A stretch of DNA of 64,000 bases from positions 372,001-436,000 of the forward strand of contig NZ_JAJKBG010000001.1 in the NCBI RefSeq assembly GCF_022750635.1. The letters are read 5' to 3'. The notes below the pieces were generated by a model, which was not told the DNA's origin, did not search any database, and worked only from the letters and a program-made list of their open reading frames with translations. Position 1 is the first letter of the stretch. Each line of letters starts with the position of its first letter. Positions 46,936 to 54,557 of the stretch are shown one piece after another. This stretch comes from Brevundimonas pishanensis (lineage in GTDB: Bacteria > Pseudomonadota > Alphaproteobacteria > Caulobacterales > Caulobacteraceae). The position numbers and the translations under genes were made by a program.

Positions 46936-46951
46936 TTTTACGAATGTAAAA
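46936..46951. promoter_or_regulatory. Operator-like palindrome upstream of shkA
   Basis: TTTTACGAATGTAAAA has perfect 6-base arms (TTTTAC / GTAAAA) around 4 bases. It lies in the 55-base gap between the yifB stop and the shkA start. The protein bound is unknown; TetR-family operators can look like this. Confidence 0.5.
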
Positions 46952-46977
46952 ATCTGACGAACGGCGATCTGTAATCT

Positions 46978-48528
46978 TCAGGCTGTCATGGCGGTGAATG
47001 CCTGCTCGGCGCGATGGGTTGTGCGCCGGTACATCAAGGCTTCGGCAATGTGGCGGCGCGCGATGTTCGGGCAGCCCTCCAGATCTGCGATGGTGCGCGC
47101 CAGACGAAGGGTGCGCGTCCATCCACGGGCGCTCATTCCGGTGGCCTCCGCGGCCTTGGTCAGCAGGGCCTTGCCGTCGGCGTCGGGGGTCGTGAACTGT
47201 TCCAGCGCCTCACCGGAAAGCCGCGCGTTCAACGCTTCCTTGGCGCTGATCCCCAGAGCGTCGCCGCGCGCGATCTGGATGTCCCGAGCCCGGGCTACGC
47301 GGGCAGCAACCTGTTCGGTACCCTCTTGCGGTGGCGGCAGGGCCATATCCGCCGGCGTCACCGGAGGGGTCTCTATCGTCAGGTCGATACGGTCGAACAG
47401 CGGGCCGGACACGCGGTTTTGGTAGTCTCGCTGACAGCGCGGGGCTTTTCCGCAAGCGCCTTTGCCGGCACCGCCCATCCCGCACCGGCACGGATTCATG
47501 GCGGCGATAAGCTGGAACTGTGCGGGATAGCGGATATGGGCATTGGCCCGCGCGACCATGATCTCGCCTGTTTCGAGAGGCTGGCGAAGAGAGTCGAGCG
47601 CTTGCGGTGAATATTCGGGCAGTTCGTCAAGGAACAGGACGCCATTGTGCGCCAACGAAGCTTCGCCCGGTTTGGCGCGGTGCCCCCCGCCGGTGAGTGC
47701 AGCCATAGAGGCAGAATGGTGGGGAGAGCGGAATGGGCGCTCTCGCGTCAGGGCCCCGCGCTCAATCAGGCCCGCGACCGACCATACCATTGAGGTTTCG
47801 AGCAATTCAGCGGGGGTAAGCGGCGGCAGCAAGCCCGGAAGTCGTTGCGCCAGCATCGACTTTCCCGAACCCGGCTGGCCGATGAAAAGCAGGTTATGTC
47901 CGCCCGCGGCGGCGATCTCCAGGGCACGCTTGGCGCCTTCCTGCCCCTTCACGTCGCGAAGGTCCGCTCCCTTTTTTGGCGTCGCCATGTCGCCGGGACG
48001 CGGCGCGCTCAGGATCTGTTGGCCTTTGAAATGGTTGATCAGCGAAATCAGAGAGCGGGGAGACAGAAGCCGGACATCGCCGGCCCAGGCGGCTTCGGGG
48101 CCGTTAACCTCGGGGCAGATTAACCCCAGCCCCATAGCCGATGCCGATACCGCAGCAGGGAGTGATCCACCGACACCGGCGATTTGACCGTCCAGACCCA
48201 GCTCGCCAATCGCCGCCCAGCCATCCAGAGCGTCAGGGCCGACAATCCCCATCGAGGCCAATAAGGCCAGCGCGATGGGCAGGTCAAAATGACTGCCTTC
48301 TTTGGGAAGGTCGGCCGGGGCCAGATTGGCGATGACCTTTTTGGGCGGAAGGGAAAGGCCGATACCGGCGAAAGCGCCCCGCACCCGTTCGCGGCTTTCC
48401 GCGACCGCCTTGTCGGGAAGGCCGACAATCGAGAAAGCGCCTTGAGGCGTTGCGACAAGCTGGACTTCGACATCGACGCGGCGTGCATCGACGCCGTCAA
48501 AGGCCAGAGTAACGACACGCGCGACCAT
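46978..48528 (-). CDS. YifB/ComM-family magnesium-chelatase-like ATPase
   Basis: 516 residues from ATG 48528. The N-terminal Lon-like/chelatase domain (ARVVTLAFDGVDARRVDVEV) is followed by an AAA+ domain with Walker A LLFIGQPGSGKSMLAQRLPG, Walker B GVLFLDELPEYSPQ, and a C-terminal chelatase bundle. ComM/YifB acts as a helicase promoting branch migration in natural transformation in other bacteria. GGGGAAC lies about 7 bases upstream. It is between gshB and shkA on the same strand. Confidence 0.93.
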   Translation of the reverse strand: MVARVVTLAFDGVDARRVDVEVQLVATPQGAFSIVGLPDKAVAESRERVRGAFAGIGLSLPPKKVIANLAPADLPKEGSHFDLPIALALLASMGIVGPDALDGWAAIGELGLDGQIAGVGGSLPAAVSASAMGLGLICPEVNGPEAAWAGDVRLLSPRSLISLINHFKGQQILSAPRPGDMATPKKGADLRDVKGQEGAKRALEIAAAGGHNLLFIGQPGSGKSMLAQRLPGLLPPLTPAELLETSMVWSVAGLIERGALTRERPFRSPHHSASMAALTGGGHRAKPGEASLAHNGVLFLDELPEYSPQALDSLRQPLETGEIMVARANAHIRYPAQFQLIAAMNPCRCGMGGAGKGACGKAPRCQRDYQNRVSGPLFDRIDLTIETPPVTPADMALPPPQEGTEQVAARVARARDIQIARGDALGISAKEALNARLSGEALEQFTTPDADGKALLTKAAEATGMSARGWTRTLRLARTIADLEGCPNIARRHIAEALMYRRTTHRAEQAFTAMTA

Positions 48529-48613
48529 AACTGTTCCCCATCCCACCGGATGAGGAACAAATCACGAACCATCTAGCTTTGCAATACCAATGATATTTGT
48601 GCTGCGAGTGCCG

Positions 48614-49558
48614 TCAGGCAGCGCGCTTCTTCTCGATTACGTCCCACATGGCCGCGGTCGCATCGACGCCTGAGAAGTTCAGCATTTGCTGAGCGCCCGT
48701 GGGAGAGGTGACATTGATCTCAGTCAGATAGTCGCCAATCACATCGATGCCGACGAAGACAAGGCCGCGCTCTTTCAGGAACGGGCCGATAGCGGCGCAA
48801 ATTTCTTTGTCGCGGGCCGTCAGTTCGACCGGGGCCGCCGTGCCACCGACGCGCAGGTTGGAGCGCACCTGATCCTTGGCTGGAATGCGGTTGATGGCAC
48901 CCACCGGCTCGCCGTCCACGAGGATGATGCGTTTGTCGCCCGCCGATACAGCCGGGATGAATTTCTGGATGACCAGCGGATCTCGCGACGCCGAAGCGTG
49001 GATTTCGATCAGGGCTTCGAGATTGGGGTCGTCGGCCTTCAGCCGTACCACGCCCGAGCCCGCCGCACCGTGCAATGGCTTGAGCACCACATCGCCGTGA
49101 CGCTTGTGGAACTCCACCAGAGCGACCGGATCGGAGGTCACCAACGTCGGCGGTTGCAACTGCGGGAACAGGGTGGCGATCAGCTTTTCGGGTGCCGAGC
49201 GGACTTCTGCCGGATCATTGACCACCAGCGTCCTGGGATGGATGCGCTCCAGCAAATAGGTGGCGGTGACATAGGCCATGTCGAACGGCGGGTCCTGACG
49301 CATCAGGACGACGTCGATGTCGTTTTCCATGTCCAGCTTCACTTCGGGGCCGAACTCAACGTGATGGCCTTGAACCTTCTTCACCGTGACAGGACGGGCG
49401 CGGCAGTAGAGGCGGCCTTCGTCCAGAGCGAGGGTGCGGAAGTCATAGACCCACAGCTTGTGGCCGCGCTCCTGACCCGTCAGAGCCATCAGGAAGGTCG
49501 TATCGGACTCGACGTTGACGTTCTCGATCGGGTCCATCTGGATGGCGACCTTGAGCAT
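48614..49558 (-). CDS. gshB: Glutathione synthetase
   Basis: 314 residues of the ATP-grasp family. It joins gamma-glutamylcysteine and glycine. Typical segments are [58 protein letters not shown] (ATP binding), [18 protein letters not shown] and [18 protein letters not shown] precedes the ATG. Glutathione made here is the cofactor used by the maleylacetoacetate isomerase at 53.8 kb. Confidence 0.97.
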   Translation of the reverse strand: MLKVAIQMDPIENVNVESDTTFLMALTGQERGHKLWVYDFRTLALDEGRLYCRARPVTVKKVQGHHVEFGPEVKLDMENDIDVVLMRQDPPFDMAYVTATYLLERIHPRTLVVNDPAEVRSAPEKLIATLFPQLQPPTLVTSDPVALVEFHKRHGDVVLKPLHGAAGSGVVRLKADDPNLEALIEIHASASRDPLVIQKFIPAVSAGDKRIILVDGEPVGAINRIPAKDQVRSNLRVGGTAAPVELTARDKEICAAIGPFLKERGLVFVGIDVIGDYLTEINVTSPTGAQQMLNFSGVDATAAMWDVIEKKRAA

Positions 49559-49643
49559 GGCTGTTCCTTTAAGCTGACGCGTGCGCTTCTTGTTTGGCGA
49601 TGCAGGGTGCCGTTCGCAAGGACCGGCCTTGCGAATAGTCCGA

Positions 49644-50459
49644 TTAGTTCAGTTGCAGCCGGAGTTTATGCAGGCTGTAGGCCGACGCGTCTTCGCTGGG
49701 ATCGCTGAGTGCGCGGGCCTTGTCGATGGCTTCCATCGCGCCATGAAGAATGCCCTGACGCTCGCGTGCCGCCGCAACATCCAGCCAAGGACGGTGGTCC
49801 GACGGGTCGAGCAGGGCGCGGCGGTAGGCTGAACGCTCGGCCAATTCATATTCGCTGGCCTGCATGGCACGCGCGAAGATGATGTTCTGGAGGCGGATCA
49901 CTGCCTGACGCTCGCTGATCGGGGCCATCAGAAGGTCCAGTCGGTCGGCAACGTGCAGGGTCAATCCGGCATGAAGTGCGCGGCGGGTGAGTTCGCTGGG
50001 CAGGACCAGTCGCCCCTGACTGAAGGGGTCGAGCGCCACAGGGCCTTCGGGTGTTTCTACCCGCAGAAGGACGTGGCCCGGAAAATCGACAGCGGCCGCT
50101 TCCAGCCCCGCACGGCGGGCAGCCTCGAGATAGAAGATGACGAGAATTGCCGACAGTCCGCGTCGGGATTCCGTCACTTCGATGATGTCGGTGCCTTCGA
50201 TCGAACCTTCATTGAGCAGGTCGCCATTCAGACGAAAATCCCCCGCCATGGTTTCGGTCAGTGCTTCGTCGGGGGACTCGTTTTCGACCCGTTCGCGCAG
50301 GCGTTTGGCGGCGTCCTGCGTAAGGCGGCGCACAGCCGTTGCGTCTCTGAACGGCGTATCGTGCAGGGCGCACGCGATCGCAGCCTCCAGCGTGGGAAAG
50401 CTATTGTCGTCGGCCTCTCCGGCAGATTGCAGAAGAGCGATAGCTTCTTCACGGGTCAA
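49644..50459 (-). CDS. SirB1-family transglutaminase-like / TPR protein
   Basis: 271 residues. The N-terminal half has the SirB1/transglutaminase-like pattern (NDLLN-like [57 protein letters not shown]), and the C-terminal part is helical and TPR-like ([38 protein letters not shown]). The transglutaminase catalytic Cys is not evident, as in many relatives. The start is TTG at 50459, which overlaps the yraN stop by four bases. Function is unknown; relatives affect cell-wall or virulence traits in enterobacteria. Confidence 0.82.
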   Translation of the reverse strand: MTREEAIALLQSAGEADDNSFPTLEAAIACALHDTPFRDATAVRRLTQDAAKRLRERVENESPDEALTETMAGDFRLNGDLLNEGSIEGTDIIEVTESRRGLSAILVIFYLEAARRAGLEAAAVDFPGHVLLRVETPEGPVALDPFSQGRLVLPSELTRRALHAGLTLHVADRLDLLMAPISERQAVIRLQNIIFARAMQASEYELAERSAYRRALLDPSDHRPWLDVAAARERQGILHGAMEAIDKARALSDPSEDASAYSLHKLRLQLN

Positions 50460-50851
50460 AACGATAGGCGTCCATCTGTCGTCAGTCCCCGAACGTGGCG
50501 CGGAAAACGGCGAGGTGAAAGGGCAATCAAATCCAGTCGGGGCGTCAGTCGGCTCAGCGACGGTCGGCTGCGGCAGAGTTGATAACCCGCTCTCATCAGG
50601 CGATCGCGCTGGTCCGCGGACAGTGAAAGCTCGGCTAGATCAATGTTCTGCCGACTTTTGACTTCGATGACAACAAGCGATGACCCTTGTCGTGCCAATA
50701 GATCGATCTCAGCCAGTGGGGTCTTCAGGCGAAACCCCAGGATCTGATAGCCCTTGGCCATGAGATAGAGGGCAGCCAGCCATTCGCGGCGATGGCCGTC
50801 GCGATGGGCGCGCTGTCCCGTCTTCTGGCGACGTGAAGGTCTGGCGGTCAC
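50456..50851 (-). CDS. YraN family protein (UPF0102)
   Basis: 131 residues from GTG 50851. The core reads AALYLMAKGYQILGFRLKTPLAEIDLLARQGSSLVVIEVKSR, the conserved restriction-endonuclease-like motif (ExK) of the YraN family, which are predicted nucleases of unknown role. It is nine bases downstream of rsmI and overlaps the SirB1-like gene, so rsmI-yraN-sirB1 form an operon. In many bacteria yraN is a conserved neighbour of rsmI. Confidence 0.9.
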   Translation of the reverse strand: MTARPSRRQKTGQRAHRDGHRREWLAALYLMAKGYQILGFRLKTPLAEIDLLARQGSSLVVIEVKSRQNIDLAELSLSADQRDRLMRAGYQLCRSRPSLSRLTPRLDLIALSPRRFPRHVRGLTTDGRLSF

Positions 50852-50860
50852 AGGCGCTAC

Positions 50861-51733
50861 CTATTTGCCCTGCAGGTCCAGAGCGCGCTTGTACAGAACC
50901 TTTCGCGGGACATTGAAGGCGCGTGACACTTCCGACGCGGCTTCACCCGGCGGCAGGCGGGTCATGGCCTCACGCAGGGCAGTGTCGAGGTCGGCTTCAC
51001 TGGCGACTTCCTGTTCGCCAGGAGCAATCACGATGACGATCTCGCCCTTGGGGCTGTCACAGCGGGGATCGGACGCAAGCTTGGGCAGGGTGCCGCGCAC
51101 GCATTCTTCATAAAGCTTGGTCAGTTCGCGCGCGACGGCGGCGTCGCGGGGGCCGAGCACCTCGGCCATGTCGGTCAGGCTGTCTTTCAGGCGCGGTCCG
51201 CTCTCAAAGAAGACCAGGGTCTGCCGTGCCGTGCGCAGCTCCTCGAGTACAGCACGGCGCGCTGCCGATTTGACCGGCAGGAAACCGGCGAAGGTAAACC
51301 GGTCGGACGGCAGGCCCGCGATGCACAGGGCCGCCAACGCGCTGGAGGCACCGGGAATAGGGTGGACCGGAAAGCCCTCGGCGATGGCCGCTCTGGCGAC
51401 GACAAAGCCGGGGTCCGACACCATGGGCGTACCCGCGTCGGAGACGAGCGCGACAATGGCCCCGTCCTTCAAATGCGAGAGGGCGACTTCGGCGGCGCGG
51501 GCCGACGCGTGGTCGTCGCAACGTTCCAGCTTTGCCCTGATCCCGTAGGCCGTCAGCAATTTGGCCGTCACCCGCGTATCTTCGGCGAGCACGAGATCTG
51601 CGGCAGCCAGCACGTCCAAGGCCCGCAGCGTCATGTCACGCAGGTTCCCGATAGGCGTCGCCACAAGGTACAGCCCCGATGAAACGGAGCGGGCGGGTGG
51701 AGCTGTCGGGGGGAAGAGGACGGGATCGGTCAT
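50861..51733 (-). CDS. rsmI: 16S rRNA 2'-O-methyltransferase RsmI
   Basis: 290 residues of the tetrapyrrole-methylase fold. GLYLVATPIGNLRDMTLRALDVL and VLAEDTRVTAKLL near the N-terminus, ALVSDAGTPMVSDPG and IPGASSALAALCIAGLPSDRFTFAGFLP are the RsmI signatures. It methylates the ribose of C1402 in the decoding centre, the position also N4-methylated by RsmH. First gene of the rsmI-yraN-sirB1 operon. Confidence 0.96.
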   Translation of the reverse strand: MTDPVLFPPTAPPARSVSSGLYLVATPIGNLRDMTLRALDVLAAADLVLAEDTRVTAKLLTAYGIRAKLERCDDHASARAAEVALSHLKDGAIVALVSDAGTPMVSDPGFVVARAAIAEGFPVHPIPGASSALAALCIAGLPSDRFTFAGFLPVKSAARRAVLEELRTARQTLVFFESGPRLKDSLTDMAEVLGPRDAAVARELTKLYEECVRGTLPKLASDPRCDSPKGEIVIVIAPGEQEVASEADLDTALREAMTRLPPGEAASEVSRAFNVPRKVLYKRALDLQGK

Positions 51734-51794
51734 TTGCGCGGACCCTGCCAGTCCGCGCCGCGCGGCTCAATGGTTCAGTTGTATAATAAGACCA

Positions 51795-51828
51795 AAGCAA
51801 AACGGGCCGCCCCTTTCGGAGCGGCCCG
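51795..51828 (-). terminator. Terminator after the DUF1328 gene
   Basis: Read on the minus strand, an 8-bp stem CGGGCCGC / GCGGCCCG with a 10-base loop is followed by TTTTGCTTTGG. It lies 20 bases beyond the DUF1328 stop. Confidence 0.78.
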
Positions 51829-51848
51829 CTTGCCTGACTGGAAGACGT

Positions 51849-52025
51849 TTAGACCCGTGGGCCACGACCCCTCAGTCCGCCGAATACCAGCGATACAACG
51901 AACAGGATCAGCGCGATGATGGCGATGAATTTCGCAATTTCCATCGACGTGCCGGCCACGCCGCCAAAGCCGAGTACTGCCGCGACGATTGCGATGATAA
52001 AGAAGATGATGGCCCAACGAAGCAT
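51849..52025 (-). CDS. Small DUF1328 (YtjA-type) membrane protein
   Basis: 58 residues. Start ATG 52025 has GGAGAG nearby. Two membrane helices are obvious: [21 protein letters not shown] and [21 protein letters not shown], joined by VAGTSMEIA, with the basic end RGRGPRV. This is the DUF1328/YtjA family, small inner-membrane proteins common in proteobacteria and often stress-induced; their function is unknown. A perfect EcfG-type promoter lies 67 bases upstream (52092-52117), and a terminator follows. Confidence 0.93.
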   Translation of the reverse strand: MLRWAIIFFIIAIVAAVLGFGGVAGTSMEIAKFIAIIALILFVVSLVFGGLRGRGPRV

Positions 52026-52091
52026 TTGAACTCTCCAGTCTGAGTAGGCGGGAGGACATTGGCCCTAATCGCCATGAGGGAATGGAGGTTT

Positions 52092-52117
52092 AACGCCGCT
52101 TGATCGGACACCGTTCC
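52092..52117 (-). promoter_or_regulatory. EcfG/SigT-type promoter of the DUF1328 gene
   Basis: On the minus strand GGAAC (52117-52113) is followed after exactly 17 bases by CGTT (52095-52092), a perfect match to the alphaproteobacterial general stress consensus, in the right orientation and distance. Confidence 0.82.
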
Positions 52118-52152
52118 TTGGCGGGCATGCTTTTGAACATTCTCAAACATAA

Positions 52153-52182
52153 AAAAGGCACAGCCGGACGACTGTGCCTTTT
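52153..52182. terminator. Bidirectional terminator in the DUF1328 / membrane-protein gap
   Basis: An 11-bp stem AAAAGGCACAG / CTGTGCCTTTT with an 8-base loop. The minus-strand side continues into a long T-run (TTTTTTATG), ending the upstream two-gene operon. Confidence 0.9.
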
Positions 52183-52206
52183 CATATTTGTCAGTAATGG
52201 AAGCGA

Positions 52207-52644
52207 TTAACGCCGGCGACGGCGAGATTTGCTCCGCGAACGAGAGCGATGATCGCGCTTGTCGTGGCCGGAATCGTTGAACGCGGCCAGTGCCATGGCG
52301 GCCAGTCCCGGCTTCTTCAACAGGATCGCGCCGGCAGCCAGTGCGGCGACGACACCCACGACCGGTCGCTGTTGCACCATGTGCAGGAGGCGGCCCGGAA
52401 GGCTTTCCGGCTCGTCGTCCTCATCATCGGCATCGTCCTGGGGATCGGCCTTATTGGCGAATACCAGATAGGCGATAATGGCGATGGCGGCGAAGACGCC
52501 CGCCGTGATTGCGGCGGCCCCCAGAGGCGTCACGACAAGGCACAGCCCGTAGAAGAGGGTCGCACCCAGAGCCACGATGGCGACAAATGCGGCTCCGGCG
52601 GCAACTGCGCCGGACACCATGCGGTTGACGAGCTTACGGATCAT
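52207..52644 (-). CDS. Membrane protein with Ser/Arg-rich basic tail
   Basis: 145 residues. Two hydrophobic helices (about 12-35 and 42-62) precede an acidic linker (ADPQDDADDEDDEPES), a third hydrophobic stretch (VVGVVAALAAGAILLKKPGLAAMALAAF) and a tail SGHDKRDHRSRSRSKSRRRRR. The RS-repeat tail is striking; it could bind nucleic acid or phospholipid, but nothing proves this. The ATG overlaps the stop of the upstream DUF883-type gene by one base (TAATG), so the two are coupled. I do not recognise a family; small holin-like two-helix proteins are often paired with DUF883 genes. Confidence 0.72.
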   Translation of the reverse strand: MIRKLVNRMVSGAVAAGAAFVAIVALGATLFYGLCLVVTPLGAAAITAGVFAAIAIIAYLVFANKADPQDDADDEDDEPESLPGRLLHMVQQRPVVGVVAALAAGAILLKKPGLAAMALAAFNDSGHDKRDHRSRSRSKSRRRRR

Positions 52645-53009
52645 TAGCTGCGACGGCCCGCCAGCAGGAGGCCGATCACGACGCCGACGCCAAGAGCGAT
52701 GGCGGTCGACTGGATCGGGCGTTCCTGAACGCGTTCGACGACATAACGCTGAGCGTCGTCGAAGCGGTCTTGCGCCTCGTCGTAATATTCAGCGCCGCGC
52801 TCGCGGGCGGTGCCGTAATATTCGCTAGCCTTAGCCTTCAGCTTTTCGGCTTTCTCGCGGGCGATGGCCTTGGCTTCTGCAGCCTTGGCTTTCAGATTGG
52901 CGGCTTCCTCGCGGGCACCGATCTTCACATCTTCCTTCAAGGTCACTGCGTCTTCCTTCAGGTTTTTCAGGTCGTCTTTGATAGACTCACGGGCCGTGGA
53001 CGTCGCCAT
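52644..53009 (-). CDS. YqjD/ElaB/DUF883-type membrane-anchored protein
   Basis: 121 residues. A long charged, coiled-coil-prone region (about 8-85, rich in Lys, Glu and Ala, e.g. NLKAKAAEAKAIAREKAEKLKAKA) leads to ERVQERPIQSTAIALGVGVVIGLLLAGRRS, the C-terminal membrane anchor with the RPIQS segment typical of the YqjD/ElaB/YgaM group. In E. coli these tail-anchored proteins bind ribosomes at the membrane in stationary phase. The gene is first in a two-gene operon behind a perfect EcfG-type promoter (53064-53089). Confidence 0.87.
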   Translation of the reverse strand: MATSTARESIKDDLKNLKEDAVTLKEDVKIGAREEAANLKAKAAEAKAIAREKAEKLKAKASEYYGTARERGAEYYDEAQDRFDDAQRYVVERVQERPIQSTAIALGVGVVIGLLLAGRRS

Positions 53010-53063
53010 AGAACTTCGCCTCCGTAAACAAGCTTGGCCATAAAATAGGGGGTCTTGTTATCC

Positions 53064-53089
53064 AACGCCATACGGATAGCCACAGTTCC
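53064..53089 (-). promoter_or_regulatory. EcfG/SigT-type promoter of the YqjD-like operon
   Basis: On the minus strand GGAAC (53089-53085) is followed after exactly 17 bases by CGTT (53067-53064). It lies 55 bases before the gene start at 53009. Confidence 0.82.
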
Positions 53090-53191
53090 CCTCGCAATCG
53101 ATTAAACGGTTTAGTTAAAAGGCAAACGCGCGTCCCGCGGGGTGGCGTTATCCCACTGGAAGGATGGCGGATTGTCTCCTAGTTTGGGGCC

Positions 53192-53845
53192 ATGACCGAT
53201 TGGCTTATTGCACCCGCGCCCGCCCCGTCCCTGCCGATTGAAGGCGATAACCGCCGCTTTGCCGTGCGCCGCATCTATTGCGTAGGGCAGAACTATGCCG
53301 CGCACGCGCGTGAAATGGGGGCCGACGCGAGCAAGCCCGATCCCTTCTTCTTCTCCAAACCGGCGGACGCGGTGGTCGTGGATGGTCGTGATCCGTCTTA
53401 CCCTCCGGCGACTGCAAATCTGCATTATGAAGTCGAATTGGTCGTGGCTCTCGGCGAGGGCGGCAAGCCTGTCGGCTGGGGTGTGGGTGTCGATCTGACC
53501 CGCCGCGACGTGCAAAGTGCGGCCAAGGCTGCCGGTCGCCCGTGGGATGCGGCCAAGGGCTTTGACCAGTCAGCCCCCTGCGGCGCGCTGAGCCTGACGC
53601 CGCCCGCCGCCGATGCCACCATCCGCCTCTCAGTGAACGGGGAGGTGCGCCAAAGCGGTCGCCTCGACGACATGATCTGGGATGTCGAAGGTGTGCTGGG
53701 TAAGGCCAGCGGACTTTGGAAGCTGGCAGCGGGCGATCTGGTGTTTACCGGCACCCCCGAGGGTGTGGGGCCTCTCCAGATCGGCGACGCCGTCGAAGCT
53801 GTCATCGAGGGCCTGCCGCCGCTTCGGTTTGTGGTTCAGCCATGA
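53192..53845 (+). CDS. Fumarylacetoacetate hydrolase family protein
   Basis: 217 residues, the short single-domain FAH type. The catalytic/metal region shows IYCVGQNYAAHAREMGAD, FFFSKPADAVV and LHYEVELVVALGEGG (metal-binding Glu), then GVDLTRRDVQSAAKAAGRPWDAAKGFDQSAP and IWDVEGVLGKASGLWKLAAGDLVFTGTPEGVG. This is typical of fumarylpyruvate/acylpyruvate hydrolases. The stop overlaps the maleylacetoacetate isomerase start (ATGA), so the two act in one pathway, probably gentisate or homogentisate breakdown. No ring-cleaving dioxygenase is in the window. Confidence 0.9.
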   Translation: MTDWLIAPAPAPSLPIEGDNRRFAVRRIYCVGQNYAAHAREMGADASKPDPFFFSKPADAVVVDGRDPSYPPATANLHYEVELVVALGEGGKPVGWGVGVDLTRRDVQSAAKAAGRPWDAAKGFDQSAPCGALSLTPPAADATIRLSVNGEVRQSGRLDDMIWDVEGVLGKASGLWKLAAGDLVFTGTPEGVGPLQIGDAVEAVIEGLPPLRFVVQP

Positions 53846-54474
53846 TCCTGCACGGCTATTGGCGCTCCGGCACCAGCTATCGCACCCGTATTGCGCTGAA
53901 CCTCAAAGGCCTCTCCTACGATCTGGTCGGCGTTGATTTGCGTACTGGAGCGCAACGGTCAGGCGATTATCTGGCGCTGAACCCTCAGGGTCTGGTGCCG
54001 GCGCTGGTGACCGATGGCGGAGACGTGTTGAGCCAGAGCCCTGCCATTCTGGAATGGCTGGAAGAGACCTTCCCTCAGCCTGCACTCCTGCCAAGTGACC
54101 CTGTCGCTCGGGCTCAGGTTCGGGCCATGGCGGCGGTGGTCGGGTGCGACATTCACCCTCTCAACAATCTGCGGGTTCTAAAGGCGGTCAAGGCCATCGG
54201 CGCGGACGATGCGGCGACACAGGGCTGGATCGCGCAGTGGATCGTGTCAGGCTTCGATGCGCTCGAAGCCATGGTGGCCAAACAGGGTCGCGGCTGGTGT
54301 TACGCAGATACGCCCACGCTGGCGGATTGCTATCTGATCCCGCAAATCTATTCGGCGCGCCGCTTCAATGTGGACCTATCGGCCTATCCAAACCTGCTGG
54401 CTATCGAGACGCGCGCACAAGCGCATCCGGCCTTTGCAGCGGCCCATCCCGATAGACAGCCCGACGCCGGCTGA
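53842..54474 (+). CDS. maiA: Maleylacetoacetate / maleylpyruvate isomerase (GST fold)
   Basis: 210 residues of the zeta-class glutathione transferase type. ILHGYWRSGTSYRTRIALNLKGLSYDLVGVDL is the glutathione-site start, with the usual SS(C/A)S replaced by SGTS. ALNPQGLVPAL and LSQSPAILEWLEET are the glutathione-contact segments, and NNLRVLK and YADTPTLADCYLIPQIYSARRFNVDL the substrate side. It isomerises the cis-ring-fission product for the FAH enzyme encoded just upstream. Starts inside the FAH stop codon. Confidence 0.9.
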   Translation: MILHGYWRSGTSYRTRIALNLKGLSYDLVGVDLRTGAQRSGDYLALNPQGLVPALVTDGGDVLSQSPAILEWLEETFPQPALLPSDPVARAQVRAMAAVVGCDIHPLNNLRVLKAVKAIGADDAATQGWIAQWIVSGFDALEAMVAKQGRGWCYADTPTLADCYLIPQIYSARRFNVDLSAYPNLLAIETRAQAHPAFAAAHPDRQPDAG

Positions 54475-54557
54475 TTTTTTGTAGTGAACTGCGTCTTCAC
54501 CCTCTTTGCAGATCACTGATCAATCTCGCGTAAACCTTCATCGGCGAAACTCGCATT

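Noticed and set aside
51782..51787. TATAAT on the plus strand
   Set aside because: It looks like a -10 box but there is no TTGACA-like -35 and no plus-strand gene follows; the flanking elements belong to minus-strand units.
53102..53118. TTAA-N9-TTAA resembling a CtrA site
   Set aside because: The CtrA consensus has seven bases between the halves, not nine, and the adjacent genes are not obvious cell-cycle targets.
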